Shown here: positions 7,799-14,987 of the stretch, in pieces
Layout: each line of letters starts with the position of its first letter
Numbering within the stretch: the stretch's first letter is position 1
NCBI RefSeq assembly: GCF_000372465.1
Contig: NZ_AQUZ01000078.1
Span: forward strand, 1-36,651
Direction of reading: 5' to 3'
DNA from: Kribbella catacumbae DSM 19601
Lineage (GTDB): Bacteria > Actinomycetota > Actinomycetes > Propionibacteriales > Kribbellaceae
DNA length: 36,651 bases
Notes under the pieces: model-generated
The model's input: the letters and a program-made list of their open reading frames with translations, nothing else
Databases searched by the model: none
What the model was told of the DNA's origin: nothing
Position numbers and translations under genes: made by a program

Positions 7799-8227
7799 AT
7801 GGCGCGGATCGTTTTCGAGCTGGAGGTCGAGGCACCGGCCGAGCGAATCGTCGAGGCTCTCGACACCGAGGACGGCATCGCCGGCTGGTGGACCGCCGAC
7901 GTCGACTTCGCCGGCGGGGTCGGCTCGATCATGAAGCCGGGTTTCCCGATCGCACCGGTGCCGTTCGAGTTGAGCGTCGACGAGGTCGGCCTGGGGCGGC
8001 TGGCCTGGACGTCCGTCGGCGAGTTCCCGCCACACTGGGCGGGGACGCGGGTGATCTGGACGCTGACCCCCACGGCAGCCGGAACGTTGGTGCATTTCAG
8101 CCACGACGGCTGGGCGAGTGACGAGGGCCCGTTCGCCAGTTCGGCCCTCACCTGGGGCCGGCTGATGGACACCCTCAAGACGTACGCCGAGACCGGCGTC
8201 GCCGCACCACTGTTCCCCAAAGGCTGA
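7799..8227 (+). CDS. SRPBCC-family protein, divergent from arsR
   Basis: A 142-aa START-like protein beginning MARIVFELEVEAPAERIVEAL, with GIAGWWTADVDF, LAWTSVGEFPPHWAGTRVIWTL and GTLVHFSHDGW. This is the helix-grip fold of the AHSA1/polyketide-cyclase-like group. A G-rich ribosome binding site (GGGGAGGGG) lies about 6 nt before the ATG. The gene shares the intergenic region with arsR, so co-regulation is likely. Substrate unknown. Its 3' end overlaps the convergent CcdA-like remnant by 53 bp, which suggests the neighbour arrived or decayed by rearrangement. Confidence 0.88.
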   Translation: MARIVFELEVEAPAERIVEALDTEDGIAGWWTADVDFAGGVGSIMKPGFPIAPVPFELSVDEVGLGRLAWTSVGEFPPHWAGTRVIWTLTPTAAGTLVHFSHDGWASDEGPFASSALTWGRLMDTLKTYAETGVAAPLFPKG

Positions 8228-8924
8228 GGATCAGCAGGATGACAAGAGCGACGATTACTCCGGTCGCGCCGATGAGGTCCAGCCCGGACGCCAGCCGACG
8301 TTGAAGGGCAGCGCCGCCCGCGATCACCGGGTCGTCGGCGCTCGCGCCGCGTAGTACGCGGATCTCATACCAGCCGTAGTACGAGACGTAGAGACCTGCG
8401 ACCACGAGCAGCAGACCGCCGAGCCGGGAGACCAATCGACCGGCCCGGCGTAGCGCAGCCACCACAGACCCGCGCGCGAGGGCGACCGCGAGCGACACCA
8501 CCGCGACAACGACACCCATACCGAGCGCGTACGCCGTGAAGACGGTGACCCCTTCGACGATCGAGCCGGTGCGGAAGGTGGCCACCACCGTCACGAGGAA
8601 CGGACCGATTGTGCACCCCAGCGAGGCCAGCGCGTAGGCCACTCCGAACAGCGTCATCGACAGAGCGGACCTGGTCAGTGCCGGTCCCCGGCTGGTCGCG
8701 ATCCGTGGCCCCGGCATGCTCCGGCCGGCCAGCAGCCAGGCGCCGGCAAGCGCGAGCGTCAGGCCGAAGACGACGGTGAACCAGGGAAGGCGCTGCTGGA
8801 TAGGGCCGGCCACCGAAGCCAGCGCGAGTCCGAAGACGCCGAACACGATGACGAACCCCGCCGTCATCGCAACGGCGAATCCCAATGCACGCCCGATCGC
8901 GACACCGCGGCCCGTCCCGGCGAT
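8175..8924 (-). pseudogene. CcdA-like membrane protein, 5'-truncated
   Basis: The minus frame carries the core of a CcdA/DsbD-type cytochrome c biogenesis protein: ALGFAVAMTAGFVIVFGVFGL, then LAGAWLLAGR, ALASLGCTIGPFLVTVVATF and GGLLLVVAGLYVSYYGWYEI, with about five hydrophobic segments and the second conserved Cys. The N-terminal first helix with the usual NPCGFALLPAYL-type motif is missing. To the right of about 8905-8925 the sequence becomes, on the other strand, a DUF3179 gene. The frame technically stays open to 9002, but that part is antisense of DUF3179. CcdA moves electrons across the membrane to periplasmic thiols; without its first Cys this copy should be dead. Alternative: a new start producing a short membrane protein. 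Confidence 0.65.
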
Positions 8925-8925
8925 C

Positions 8926-9420
8926 GACAACCCTCGGTTCCAGCGCACCCGGGATGTCGACTGGCTCGCCGAGACCGAGCCAGTGCTCGCGCTGACCGTC
9001 AACGGCGAGAGCCGGGCCTACCCGATCCAGATCCTGACCTGGCACGAAATCGTCAACGACACCGTGGCCGGGATCCCGGTGGCTGTCACCTACTGCCCAC
9101 TGTGCAACTCCGGTGTCGCCTTCGACCGCCGCGTCGGCAGCCGAACCCTGACCTTCGGTACGTCGGGAAGCTGTACGCGAGCAACAGGACGAGACATCGG
9201 CACCGTCGCCGTGTTCGAACCCGTAGCCGGCGGGCGCCCGCTGACCTTCACGGCCGCGGGCGCCGGCTTCGTCGACGCCCAGACCGGTAGCCGGTGGAAC
9301 ATCCTCGGCCGTGCCACCGGTGGTTCACTCGCCGGCAGTCAGCTGTCGGCGTACCCGTTCATCGATACCTTCTGGTTCACCTGGATCGCCTTCCAGCCCA
9401 GCACCCAGCTCATCCGCTGA
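8926..9420 (+). pseudogene. DUF3179-family gene, 5'-truncated and internally deleted
   Basis: The frame reads DNPRFQRTRDVDWLAETEPV, LTWHEIVNDTVAGIPVAVTYCPLCNSG, which is the conserved DUF3179 (PF11376) core with its CPLCN motif, and ends with FTAAGAGFVDAQTGSRWNIL to TQLIR. Two defects are visible. The expected GTSGKLYAS continues only in another frame (one base is missing near 9170). About 80-100 residues between KLYAS and GTVAVF are also absent. The signal peptide and N-terminus are lost at about 8910, where the sequence turns into the oppositely oriented CcdA-like gene. The frame happens to be restored, so a 165-codon frame remains, but it lacks a proper start. Function of the family is unknown. 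Confidence 0.72.
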
Positions 9421-9438
9421 CCGTCCAGCGCGAGCGAG

Positions 9439-9843
9439 TCAGCGCTGGATCGGGCACTTGAAGTCGTTCTCGGCGACCCGGGTGATCGTGACGTGACCGG
9501 CTGCGGCAGCCGCCAGTACCGCCGCCTCCGAGGTGAGCAGGTACGGCGTGACGTTCCAGGTGACGGCGAAGAACTTCCAGTCGCCGCCGTGGTAGCCGGC
9601 CGAACCTGGGCCGACGCCGACCACGCCCTTCTGCGCTTCGACTCCACCCATCACCGCGTAGAAGTTGTCGCGACCGTCGTCGGGCGTCGCGGCCGGTGGG
9701 ACGACGGTCCGCACCACGACGCCATCGAGGTAACAGCAGCCGTCCGGGAAGACGAAAGGCGGACGATCGGCCTGCGCGGTTGCGGGAAACCCGAGCAGGA
9801 CCAGGAGCACAGCGAACATCGTTGACAGCACACGCACCTTCAT
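9439..9843 (-). CDS. Small secreted protein of unknown function
   Basis: The 134-aa product is predicted to be exported. The ATG at 9843 is preceded by an excellent ribosome binding site (GAGGAGG, 6 nt away). Residues 1-25 (MKVRVLSTMFAVLLVLLGFP, then ATAQA) form a Sec signal peptide with an AXA cleavage site. The mature part has CC at about residue 36, a Cys five residues from the end (FKCPIQR), an NFYAVMGGV stretch and several aromatic residues. Three cysteines in an exported protein suggest a disulfide. I do not recognise a family. It overlaps nothing and is single. Confidence 0.75.
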   Translation of the reverse strand: MKVRVLSTMFAVLLVLLGFPATAQADRPPFVFPDGCCYLDGVVVRTVVPPAATPDDGRDNFYAVMGGVEAQKGVVGVGPGSAGYHGGDWKFFAVTWNVTPYLLTSEAAVLAAAAAGHVTITRVAENDFKCPIQR

Positions 9844-10035
9844 AGCGACCTCCTCGTGATGTCGAGGCAAACGCTAGTTCCGCTCCCGGGGGCGGGCCCT
9901 TACGTAGTCCTTACGTCCGCCGCGCACAACGTCAATGGTTGAAAGTGGTTCCAAATGGTGATCATGGAAGGTGACACCTCGCGACTAGGCGCGATCGACG
10001 CCGGCGCGGATGCCAGTCTTCTGCTGGAGGTCGTC

Positions 10036-10452
10036 ATGGACGTCCTGGTACTGATCGGCCGGATCATGTTCGCCGCGCTCTTCGCCGTTTCCGCGATGGG
10101 GCACTTCGGTCAGACCGACGCGATGACCGGGTACGCGAAAAGCAAAGGCGTGCCGGCCGCGCGACTTACCGTGCTGGGAGGCGGTGTCCTCCTGGTCCTC
10201 GGCACGGTCTCGGTGCTGCTCGGGATCTGGCCGGATCTCGGCGCGCTCCTGCTGGTCGTGTTCCTGGTCCCGACCGCGCTGCTGATGCACGGCTTCTGGC
10301 GAGAGTCGGATGCACAGGCCAAGCAGACCGAACAAGTCCAGTTCTTCAAGGACACCGCACTCGCCGGCGCCTCGCTCATGCTGTTCGCGCTGTTCGCCCA
10401 CCTCGGCGACGATCTCGGCCTGGTGATCGTCGGACCACTCTTCGACCTCTAG
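10036..10452 (+). CDS. DoxX-family membrane protein
   Basis: A 138-aa protein with four hydrophobic segments. It begins MDVLVLIGRIMFAALFAVSA, followed by MGHFGQTDAMTGYAKSKGVPAA, then VLGGGVLLVLGTVSVLLGIW and LGALLLVVFLVPTALLMHGF, and later DTALAGASLMLFALF. The GHF...YAKSKGVP loop and the HGFW motif are typical of DoxX. The ATG at 10036 has GGAGG 5 nt upstream and is preferred to the longer reading from 9955. DoxX proteins are four-helix membrane proteins linked to sulfur or oxidative-stress functions; the role here is not defined by neighbours. Confidence 0.88.
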   Translation: MDVLVLIGRIMFAALFAVSAMGHFGQTDAMTGYAKSKGVPAARLTVLGGGVLLVLGTVSVLLGIWPDLGALLLVVFLVPTALLMHGFWRESDAQAKQTEQVQFFKDTALAGASLMLFALFAHLGDDLGLVIVGPLFDL

Positions 10453-10550
10453 TGCACGAACTGTCACCGCGGTCACCGACGCGGCGCGGGCGCGCGGCGT
10501 ACCGTCCTCGGTCGTCCACAGGATTCGTGCGGCTGGAGGAGGGACTTCTG

Positions 10551-10785
10551 ATGTCCTCGGCAGATTCCACCACGAGCATGCGAGCACTACCCAAGAACCT
10601 GGTCACCGGCGCCGCCCGCGGGCGTCGTCGCCGGGCTCCCGCTGGGCATCATCATGCAGCTCCGCGACGCCGACCCGAAGATGATGCCCGGCGTCCAGAT
10701 GATCGAACAGGTCGGCGACCTCATCTCGGATCCGTCGACAGGCCTCGGCTGGCTCGTCCACCTGTTCAACTCCGCCATGCCTGCT
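10551..10785 (+). pseudogene. Frameshifted remnant of a small membrane-protein gene
   Basis: A strong ribosome binding site (GGAGGAGGG) precedes ATG 10551, which starts MSSADSTTSMRALPKNLVTG. The frame then loses sense near 10618, and the continuation is in another frame as VVAGLPLGIIMQLRDADPKM, then MIEQVGDLISDPSTGLGWLVHLFNSAMP. Such GLPLGI-M and GWLVHL-NSA signatures belong to small membrane proteins with a glycine-rich first helix. After about 10785 the similarity stops and the convergent gene begins. An indel and a 3' deletion make this a pseudogene. No named family. Confidence 0.5.
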
Positions 10786-10823
10786 CCCGCCGACTGCTCG
10801 CGCGTCACCTACTCGCGCAGTGC

Positions 10824-12119
10824 CTACTCCCGCATTGCCCGGAGCAGCAGAACGACACCCCGGACGACATCCAGGTTGGCGGCGATGGCAACTGCGATCA
10901 GGCCCCAGAGAGGGATGGTGAGGATGGCGGCGACGGCGAAGATGAGGAGGCGGAACTCGCGCCGGAACAGGAGCCGTACGTCGGTGTCGCGGCCGACGGC
11001 GTGCACGTAGGAGACCAGGAGACAACCGGTCGCGGCGGCGAATCCCCACGGCCAGGCGGATGTGGTCGGACCGGTGGCGAGGATCAGGGCCAGCACGACC
11101 GCCAGATCGGCGTACCGGTCGAGGAGGGTGTCGAGGGTGGCGCCGCGACGGGACGCCGTACCGCTGACTCGGGCGAGTTCGCCGTCGACTCCGTCCAGTG
11201 CAGAGCCGAGGACGACGCCCAGACCGCCGGCGATCATCAGCCAGGTGTTGCCGGTGGCAACCAATCCGGCGGCCAGCAGGGTGACGGCGAAAGCCAGACC
11301 GGTCGCGAGGTTGGGCGTGAGGCCGGTGTGCAGGAGCACGCGGGTGAGCGGCCCGGAGATACGCCTGTTGACGACGCGGGCGATGACGCCGTCGGTGGGT
11401 TTGGGTCCATAACGGCGCCACATGAACCGCTCCAAAGCGCGCACGCCTTCCGGCGTGTCCACGTCGCCCCACAGACCGTGCACCTCCCGCGTCTGCATCG
11501 GCCGGCCGCGAGCGAGGAGTTGTTGCCGAAGCTCCAGCCACGTGCGAGGCGGGTGGGAAACCGACAACACGTCGCCCGGCTCGACGACTGTCAGCCCCGC
11601 GTCAACCGCGTCGTACTGGTCGAGGTCCGGTCCCAGTGAGGCAACGTGTCCGTCGTCGCGCAGGCGGACCCGGTTCGGCCGGACGCCGCTCAGGCCGACG
11701 AGCTGGCGATCGACATCACGGTCCACCGCTGCCACGTTGCCGGCGGTCGTCTCGGTCAGTCGCCGTACGTCGTCCGCCTCGAACACGTGGTCGCCCATCA
11801 CAACCAGGCAGCGTTGATCGCCGACCGCGCGGAGCCCGGCGATGACGGATGAGGCGGTGCCCTGCTGCCAATCGGGATTCGTCACCACTTCAACGGGCAG
11901 GTTGCGCGCTTCGATCGCAGCGATGACGTCTGCGGCGCGGTAGCCGACCACGACGACGATGCGCTCGACACCGGCCTGCTGCAGCACGTTGGTACAGCGT
12001 TCCAGCAGGCTGATCCCGCCCACCCGGCGCAACGCCTTCGGATCGGCCGACCGCATCCGGAGCCCCCGCCCGGCGGCGAGCAGCAGGGCGACCCGCACGG
12101 TCACGCTCTCCTCGAGCAT
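10824..12119 (-). CDS. Bifunctional nucleotidyltransferase/CDP-alcohol phosphatidyltransferase (IPCT-DIPPS type)
   Basis: A 431-aa fusion. Residues 8-230 are a sugar-phosphate nucleotidyltransferase: ALLLAAGRGLRMRSADPKAL is the G-x-G-x-R-M...PK signature, with VVMGDHVF as the metal-binding strand and a late WGDVDTPEG. Residues 245-431 are a multi-helix CDP-alcohol phosphatidyltransferase with the complete motif D309-x2-D312-G-x2-A-R-x8-G326-x3-D330-x3-D334. This architecture is known from bifunctional CTP:inositol-1-phosphate cytidylyltransferase/di-myo-inositol-1,3'-phosphate-1'-phosphate synthases of hyperthermophiles and some actinobacteria. I infer a CDP-inositol-type intermediate made and used by one protein; a phosphoinositide lipid or another polyol is possible. 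ATG 12119 is chosen for GGAGG just upstream. Confidence 0.85.
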   Translation of the reverse strand: MLEESVTVRVALLLAAGRGLRMRSADPKALRRVGGISLLERCTNVLQQAGVERIVVVVGYRAADVIAAIEARNLPVEVVTNPDWQQGTASSVIAGLRAVGDQRCLVVMGDHVFEADDVRRLTETTAGNVAAVDRDVDRQLVGLSGVRPNRVRLRDDGHVASLGPDLDQYDAVDAGLTVVEPGDVLSVSHPPRTWLELRQQLLARGRPMQTREVHGLWGDVDTPEGVRALERFMWRRYGPKPTDGVIARVVNRRISGPLTRVLLHTGLTPNLATGLAFAVTLLAAGLVATGNTWLMIAGGLGVVLGSALDGVDGELARVSGTASRRGATLDTLLDRYADLAVVLALILATGPTTSAWPWGFAAATGCLLVSYVHAVGRDTDVRLLFRREFRLLIFAVAAILTIPLWGLIAVAIAANLDVVRGVVLLLRAMRE

Positions 12120-12343
12120 GGTCAGCCTCCCTCCGCATCTCATGATGCCGGTCCAACGCAGCCGATGGGGTGTACCTGTTCGGATCATTGTCCGGTAGTT
12201 GGTCGGCAACCCGGATGTCGAGCCGGGAGCCACCACGGCGAACCCCCTGTCCCACTCCGGCTCCCGCTTCGGAGTGTGCGACGCAGTCTCATGGCTGCCT
12301 CCATCGAGTGGGCGGAGACAGGAAGCTACCGAAGCCGGATCAA

Positions 12344-12360
12344 TTAGTAAACCTTCCTAA
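12344..12360. promoter_or_regulatory. Candidate palindromic operator upstream of the IPCT-DIPPS gene
   Basis: TTAGTAAACCTTCCTAA is an imperfect palindrome (12 of 17 positions match its reverse complement) in an AT-rich pocket. It overlaps the stop of the ACT-like gene and lies 225 bp upstream of the IPCT-DIPPS start. The shape resembles sites described for ROK-type sugar regulators in actinobacteria, but no regulator gene is nearby. The 12120-12343 leader between site and gene is GC-rich with a short CACTCCG/CGGAGTG hairpin; no gene is seen in it. Confidence 0.35.
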
Positions 12361-12671
12361 CCATTTAATCTGGCTGGAACTTGCGGCTCTGGCGCTGGAC
12401 CACCTCGAGCAAAGCTGACGGCCAGTACGCCGATGATCTTGTCCAACCTGGCGGCGACTCGGCCGGCGTCGAAGCCGTTGCCCTCGACAACGATTCGGAG
12501 GGTGCAGGTCTCCAGGCACAAGGCGAGCTCGCGGACGTCGTACGGGTTGAGCTGGACGGCGATCCGGGCGAGCAGGCCGCGGGTTTCCACCACCTGGGCG
12601 GTGAAGACGGTGAGGATGCGCTCCGGTACGGCGTGCGTAGTACGGGGAGCCAGGGTTGCCAGGGCAGTCAT
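12357..12671 (-). CDS. Small ACT-like regulatory protein coupled to CimA
   Basis: A 104-aa protein with an ACT-like beta-alpha-beta pattern: RILTVFTAQVVETRGLLARI, then a strand LCLETCTLRIVVEG and helix AGRVAARLDKIIGVLAVSF. It resembles the small regulatory subunit IlvM of acetolactate synthase, whose LxxQLNKLVDV helix aligns with ARLDKIIGV. Its ATG overlaps the cimA stop (ATGA, 12668-12671), so the two are translated together, normally a sign of a complex or shared regulation. Candidate roles are a feedback subunit for citramalate synthase or an extra acetolactate synthase regulator. IlvN is encoded separately at 23671. Family call by eye only. Confidence 0.65.
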   Translation of the reverse strand: MTALATLAPRTTHAVPERILTVFTAQVVETRGLLARIAVQLNPYDVRELALCLETCTLRIVVEGNGFDAGRVAARLDKIIGVLAVSFARGGPAPEPQVPARLNG

Positions 12672-14257
12672 CGGACGACCTCCTTGTGGCGAAGCAGGCC
12701 GTAGGTGACGCCGTCGACCAGCGCCTCCCAGGATGCCTCGACGATGTTGTGGCCGACGCCCACGGTGAGCCAGGATCCCTCGCCGTCGGCGGTCTCGATC
12801 AGAACTCTGATCACCGCGTCGGTACCGTGCCCCTGGTCGAGGATGCGGACCTTGTAGTCGACCAGCTCGAACTTCTTCACCACCGGATAGGCGCGCTCGA
12901 TCGCGGTCCGCAAGGCGTGGTCGAGCGCGTTCACCGGGCCGTTGCCCTCACCGGTGACGATCTCGCGGTCGCCGCCGGCGACGAGCTTCACCGTCGCCTC
13001 GGACACCGCCTCACCGTCGGCTCGCGACTCGGTGATCACCCGCCAGGACTCGACATCGAAGAAGCTCACCCGCTCACCGGCGACCTCCTCGGTCAGCAGC
13101 AGCTCGAACGACGCGTCCGCGGCCTCGAAGGTGTAGCCGCGCGACTCCATCGCCTTCACCCGGTCCGTAACCCGGCTGACCAGGTCGCGGTCGCTGCCAA
13201 GGTCGAACCCGAGCTCGCGGCCCTTCAGCTCGACGCTGGCCCGGCCGGCCATCTCCGAGACGAGCATCCGCATGTCGTTGCCCACCAGGGCCGGATCCGT
13301 GTGCTGGTAGAGATCGGGATCCACCTTGATGGCACTGGCGTGCAGTCCCGCCTTGTGGGCGAAAGCAGACACACCGACGTACGGCTGCCGGGTCGACGGC
13401 GGCACGTTCGTCACTTCGGCGATCGCGTGAGCGATCCGGTACGCCTCGGCCAGCCGGCCGGGCGGGAGCAGATCCATCCCCCGCTTGAGTTCGAGGTTCG
13501 CGACGACCGCGAGCAGATCCGCGTTGCCAGTACGTTCGCCGTACCCGTTGATCGTGCCCTGGACATGCGTGCAGCCGGCCTCGACGGCGGCGATCGAGTT
13601 CGCCACCGCGCAGCCGCCGTCGTTGTGGGCGTGGATGCCGAGCCGGGCGCCAGTGTTGTCCAGTACGTCGCGGACGACGTCCTGCAACTCGCGTGGCAGC
13701 GTGCCGCCGTTGGTGTCGCAGAGCGCGACCACGTCGGCGCCGGCCTCAGCGGATACCCGTACGACTTCCAGCGCGTACGACCGGTTGGCGCGGTAGCCGT
13801 CGAAGAAGTGTTCGGTGTCGAGGAAAACCCGCAGGCCGTGCTCACGCAGGTGCCGCACGGTGTCGGCGACCATCCGCAGATTCTCGTCGAGCGTCGTACG
13901 CAACGCCCGCTCGACGTGCGCATCGTGGCTCTTGGCAACCAACGTCACGACAGCGGCACCGGAGTCGCGCAGCGCGGCGACCTGCGGGTCGTCGGCGGCC
14001 GCCGTACCGGGCTTGCAGGTCGCCCCGAACGCGGCGAAGGTCGCGTGCCGCAGGTGCAACTCGGTCCGCGCCCGCTGGAAGAACTCGGTGTCCTTGGGCA
14101 CCGCGCCCGGCCAGCCGCCCTCGATGAAGCCCACGCCCAAGTCGTCCAGGTGCTGCGCGATGGCGATCTTGTCGGCCACGGACAGCGCCAGACCCTCCTG
14201 CTGCGCGCCGTCGCGCAGGGTGGTGTCGTAGACGTGGAACTCATCGGATGTGCTCAC
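12668..14257 (-). CDS. cimA: Citramalate synthase
   Basis: Condenses pyruvate and acetyl-CoA to (R)-citramalate, the first step of the threonine-independent route to 2-oxobutyrate and isoleucine. The 529-aa length and architecture fit the long CimA/TIGR00977 type. An N-terminal TIM barrel starts with HVYDTTLRDGAQQEG; the metal site is IHAHNDGGCAVANS, with GTINGYGERTGNADL, and AHKAGLHASA is in the linker. The C-terminal LeuA dimer/allosteric domain (about 400-529) ends ASWEALVDGVTYGLLRHK. The GWPGA and CDTNGG motifs separate it from LeuA. A leader peptide and attenuator precede it, and an ACT-like gene overlaps its stop. The products feed LeuB and IlvBN/C/D/E encoded nearby. Confidence 0.93.
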   Translation of the reverse strand: MSTSDEFHVYDTTLRDGAQQEGLALSVADKIAIAQHLDDLGVGFIEGGWPGAVPKDTEFFQRARTELHLRHATFAAFGATCKPGTAAADDPQVAALRDSGAAVVTLVAKSHDAHVERALRTTLDENLRMVADTVRHLREHGLRVFLDTEHFFDGYRANRSYALEVVRVSAEAGADVVALCDTNGGTLPRELQDVVRDVLDNTGARLGIHAHNDGGCAVANSIAAVEAGCTHVQGTINGYGERTGNADLLAVVANLELKRGMDLLPPGRLAEAYRIAHAIAEVTNVPPSTRQPYVGVSAFAHKAGLHASAIKVDPDLYQHTDPALVGNDMRMLVSEMAGRASVELKGRELGFDLGSDRDLVSRVTDRVKAMESRGYTFEAADASFELLLTEEVAGERVSFFDVESWRVITESRADGEAVSEATVKLVAGGDREIVTGEGNGPVNALDHALRTAIERAYPVVKKFELVDYKVRILDQGHGTDAVIRVLIETADGEGSWLTVGVGHNIVEASWEALVDGVTYGLLRHKEVVR

Positions 14258-14293
14258 GGGGGTCGCCTTCCGTGGGGGCCGGTTCGGGCAAAC

Positions 14294-14321
14294 AAAAAAC
14301 CTCCCGCAAGGTGCGAGAGGT
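14294..14321 (-). terminator. Attenuator terminator in the cimA leader
   Basis: On minus, ACCTCTCGCA (14321-14312) pairs with TGCGGGAGGT (14308-14299) around a 3-nt loop and is followed directly by TTTTTT (14299-14294). This is a canonical rho-independent terminator with a real U-tract, unusual in this GC-rich window, placed 36 nt before the cimA start and downstream of a leader ORF. Confidence 0.85.
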
Positions 14322-14323
14322 CT

Positions 14324-14353
14324 GCGCGCTCAGGTGGTGCTTGCTGAGCGCGC
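14324..14353 (-). promoter_or_regulatory. Pause/anti-terminator hairpin of the cimA leader
   Basis: GCGCGCTCAG (14324-14333) and CTGAGCGCGC (14344-14353) are perfect complements with a 10-nt loop. The stem begins on the base directly after the leader-peptide stop codon and ends two bases before the terminator stem, the geometry expected for ribosome-controlled attenuation. Confidence 0.7.
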
Positions 14354-14383
14354 TTAGCTAATGATGACCCGGTAGTTCTTCAT
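14354..14383 (-). CDS. cimA leader peptide (MKNYRVIIS)
   Basis: Nine codons followed by TAA encode MKNYRVIIS, with Val-Ile-Ile next to the stop. It is followed immediately by the pause hairpin and the U-tract terminator. I infer that slow Ile/Val decoding stalls the ribosome and prevents terminator formation, so cimA is expressed when branched-chain amino acids are short. The Shine-Dalgarno region (GCCGAATGTC) is weak, the main reason for doubt. Confidence 0.7.
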   Translation of the reverse strand: MKNYRVIIS

Positions 14384-14488
14384 GACATTCGGCAGTCTGC
14401 CACACGAATTCCGAGGCATGGCCGATTGTCTCGAAACGCGAACATCCAGTACGCCGACCAGTACTGGGGCGCCCGCCGCAGTCCAGAT

Positions 14489-14890
14489 TCAGGCGGTGAG
14501 CGACCAGCCCGGGTCGTCCCAGGCGGTGTAGAAGTCTTCCCGGCTGAGCGTCCGCAGGCCCCATTCGTCCCGGTTCAGGCCCTCCTCGGTCAGTACGCCG
14601 TCCTCGTCCTCGAGCCGCTGCCACCAGTACCGGTGCACGGTGCCGTCCTCGCCGACCTGCAGTTGCCGGACGACAACCCACTCCCGCTCGTGCCAGACGG
14701 CCTCGAACAGCCAGTCCGTCCCGTACTCGTCCGCGCACGCCCCGTAGGTCCGGGCGGCGGTCCCCCGATCGAGATCGCGGATCAGCTCCACCGAGACGCG
14801 AAACGCCTGCACCGTGTCCGGCTGCCACCCACGCTGCTCGGCGAGCTCCGCGTAGTAGGCCTCGACTTCATCCGGGAAGCTGCTGCTCAT
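14489..14890 (-). CDS. Conserved-looking acidic protein of unknown function
   Basis: A 133-aa soluble protein from ATG 14890, preceded by GAGGGCGAGGG. It begins MSSSFPDEVEAYYAELAEQR, continues with a Trp-rich middle (TDWLFEAVWHEREWVVVRQL, then HRYWWQRLEDEDGVLTEE) and ends FYTAWDDPGWSLTA. It is strongly acidic, with no signal peptide or membrane segment. I do not recognise a family. It is divergent from the membrane-protein gene at 14988 (97 bp between starts) and lies upstream of the cimA attenuator region on the same strand. Confidence 0.72.
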   Translation of the reverse strand: MSSSFPDEVEAYYAELAEQRGWQPDTVQAFRVSVELIRDLDRGTAARTYGACADEYGTDWLFEAVWHEREWVVVRQLQVGEDGTVHRYWWQRLEDEDGVLTEEGLNRDEWGLRTLSREDFYTAWDDPGWSLTA

Positions 14891-14987
14891 GCCCTCGCCC
14901 TCAGCTCGGAAACGGTCCCCCGACCCTATCCAACCCATGGCCCGGAGAGCTGAGAGGATCCTGTGAAGTCCAGGTCGAGAGGAAACG

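Noticed and set aside
10452..11639. 395-aa plus-strand frame
   Set aside because: Most of it is antisense to the IPCT-DIPPS gene; only its first part after ATG 10551 resembles a real, frameshifted gene.
12140..12340. SAM-riboswitch-like strings (GGCAACCCGG, GGGAGCCACC) on the plus strand
   Set aside because: The 5' half of a SAM-I/SAM-IV aptamer is missing and no plus-strand gene follows; minus-strand reading fits no aptamer I know.
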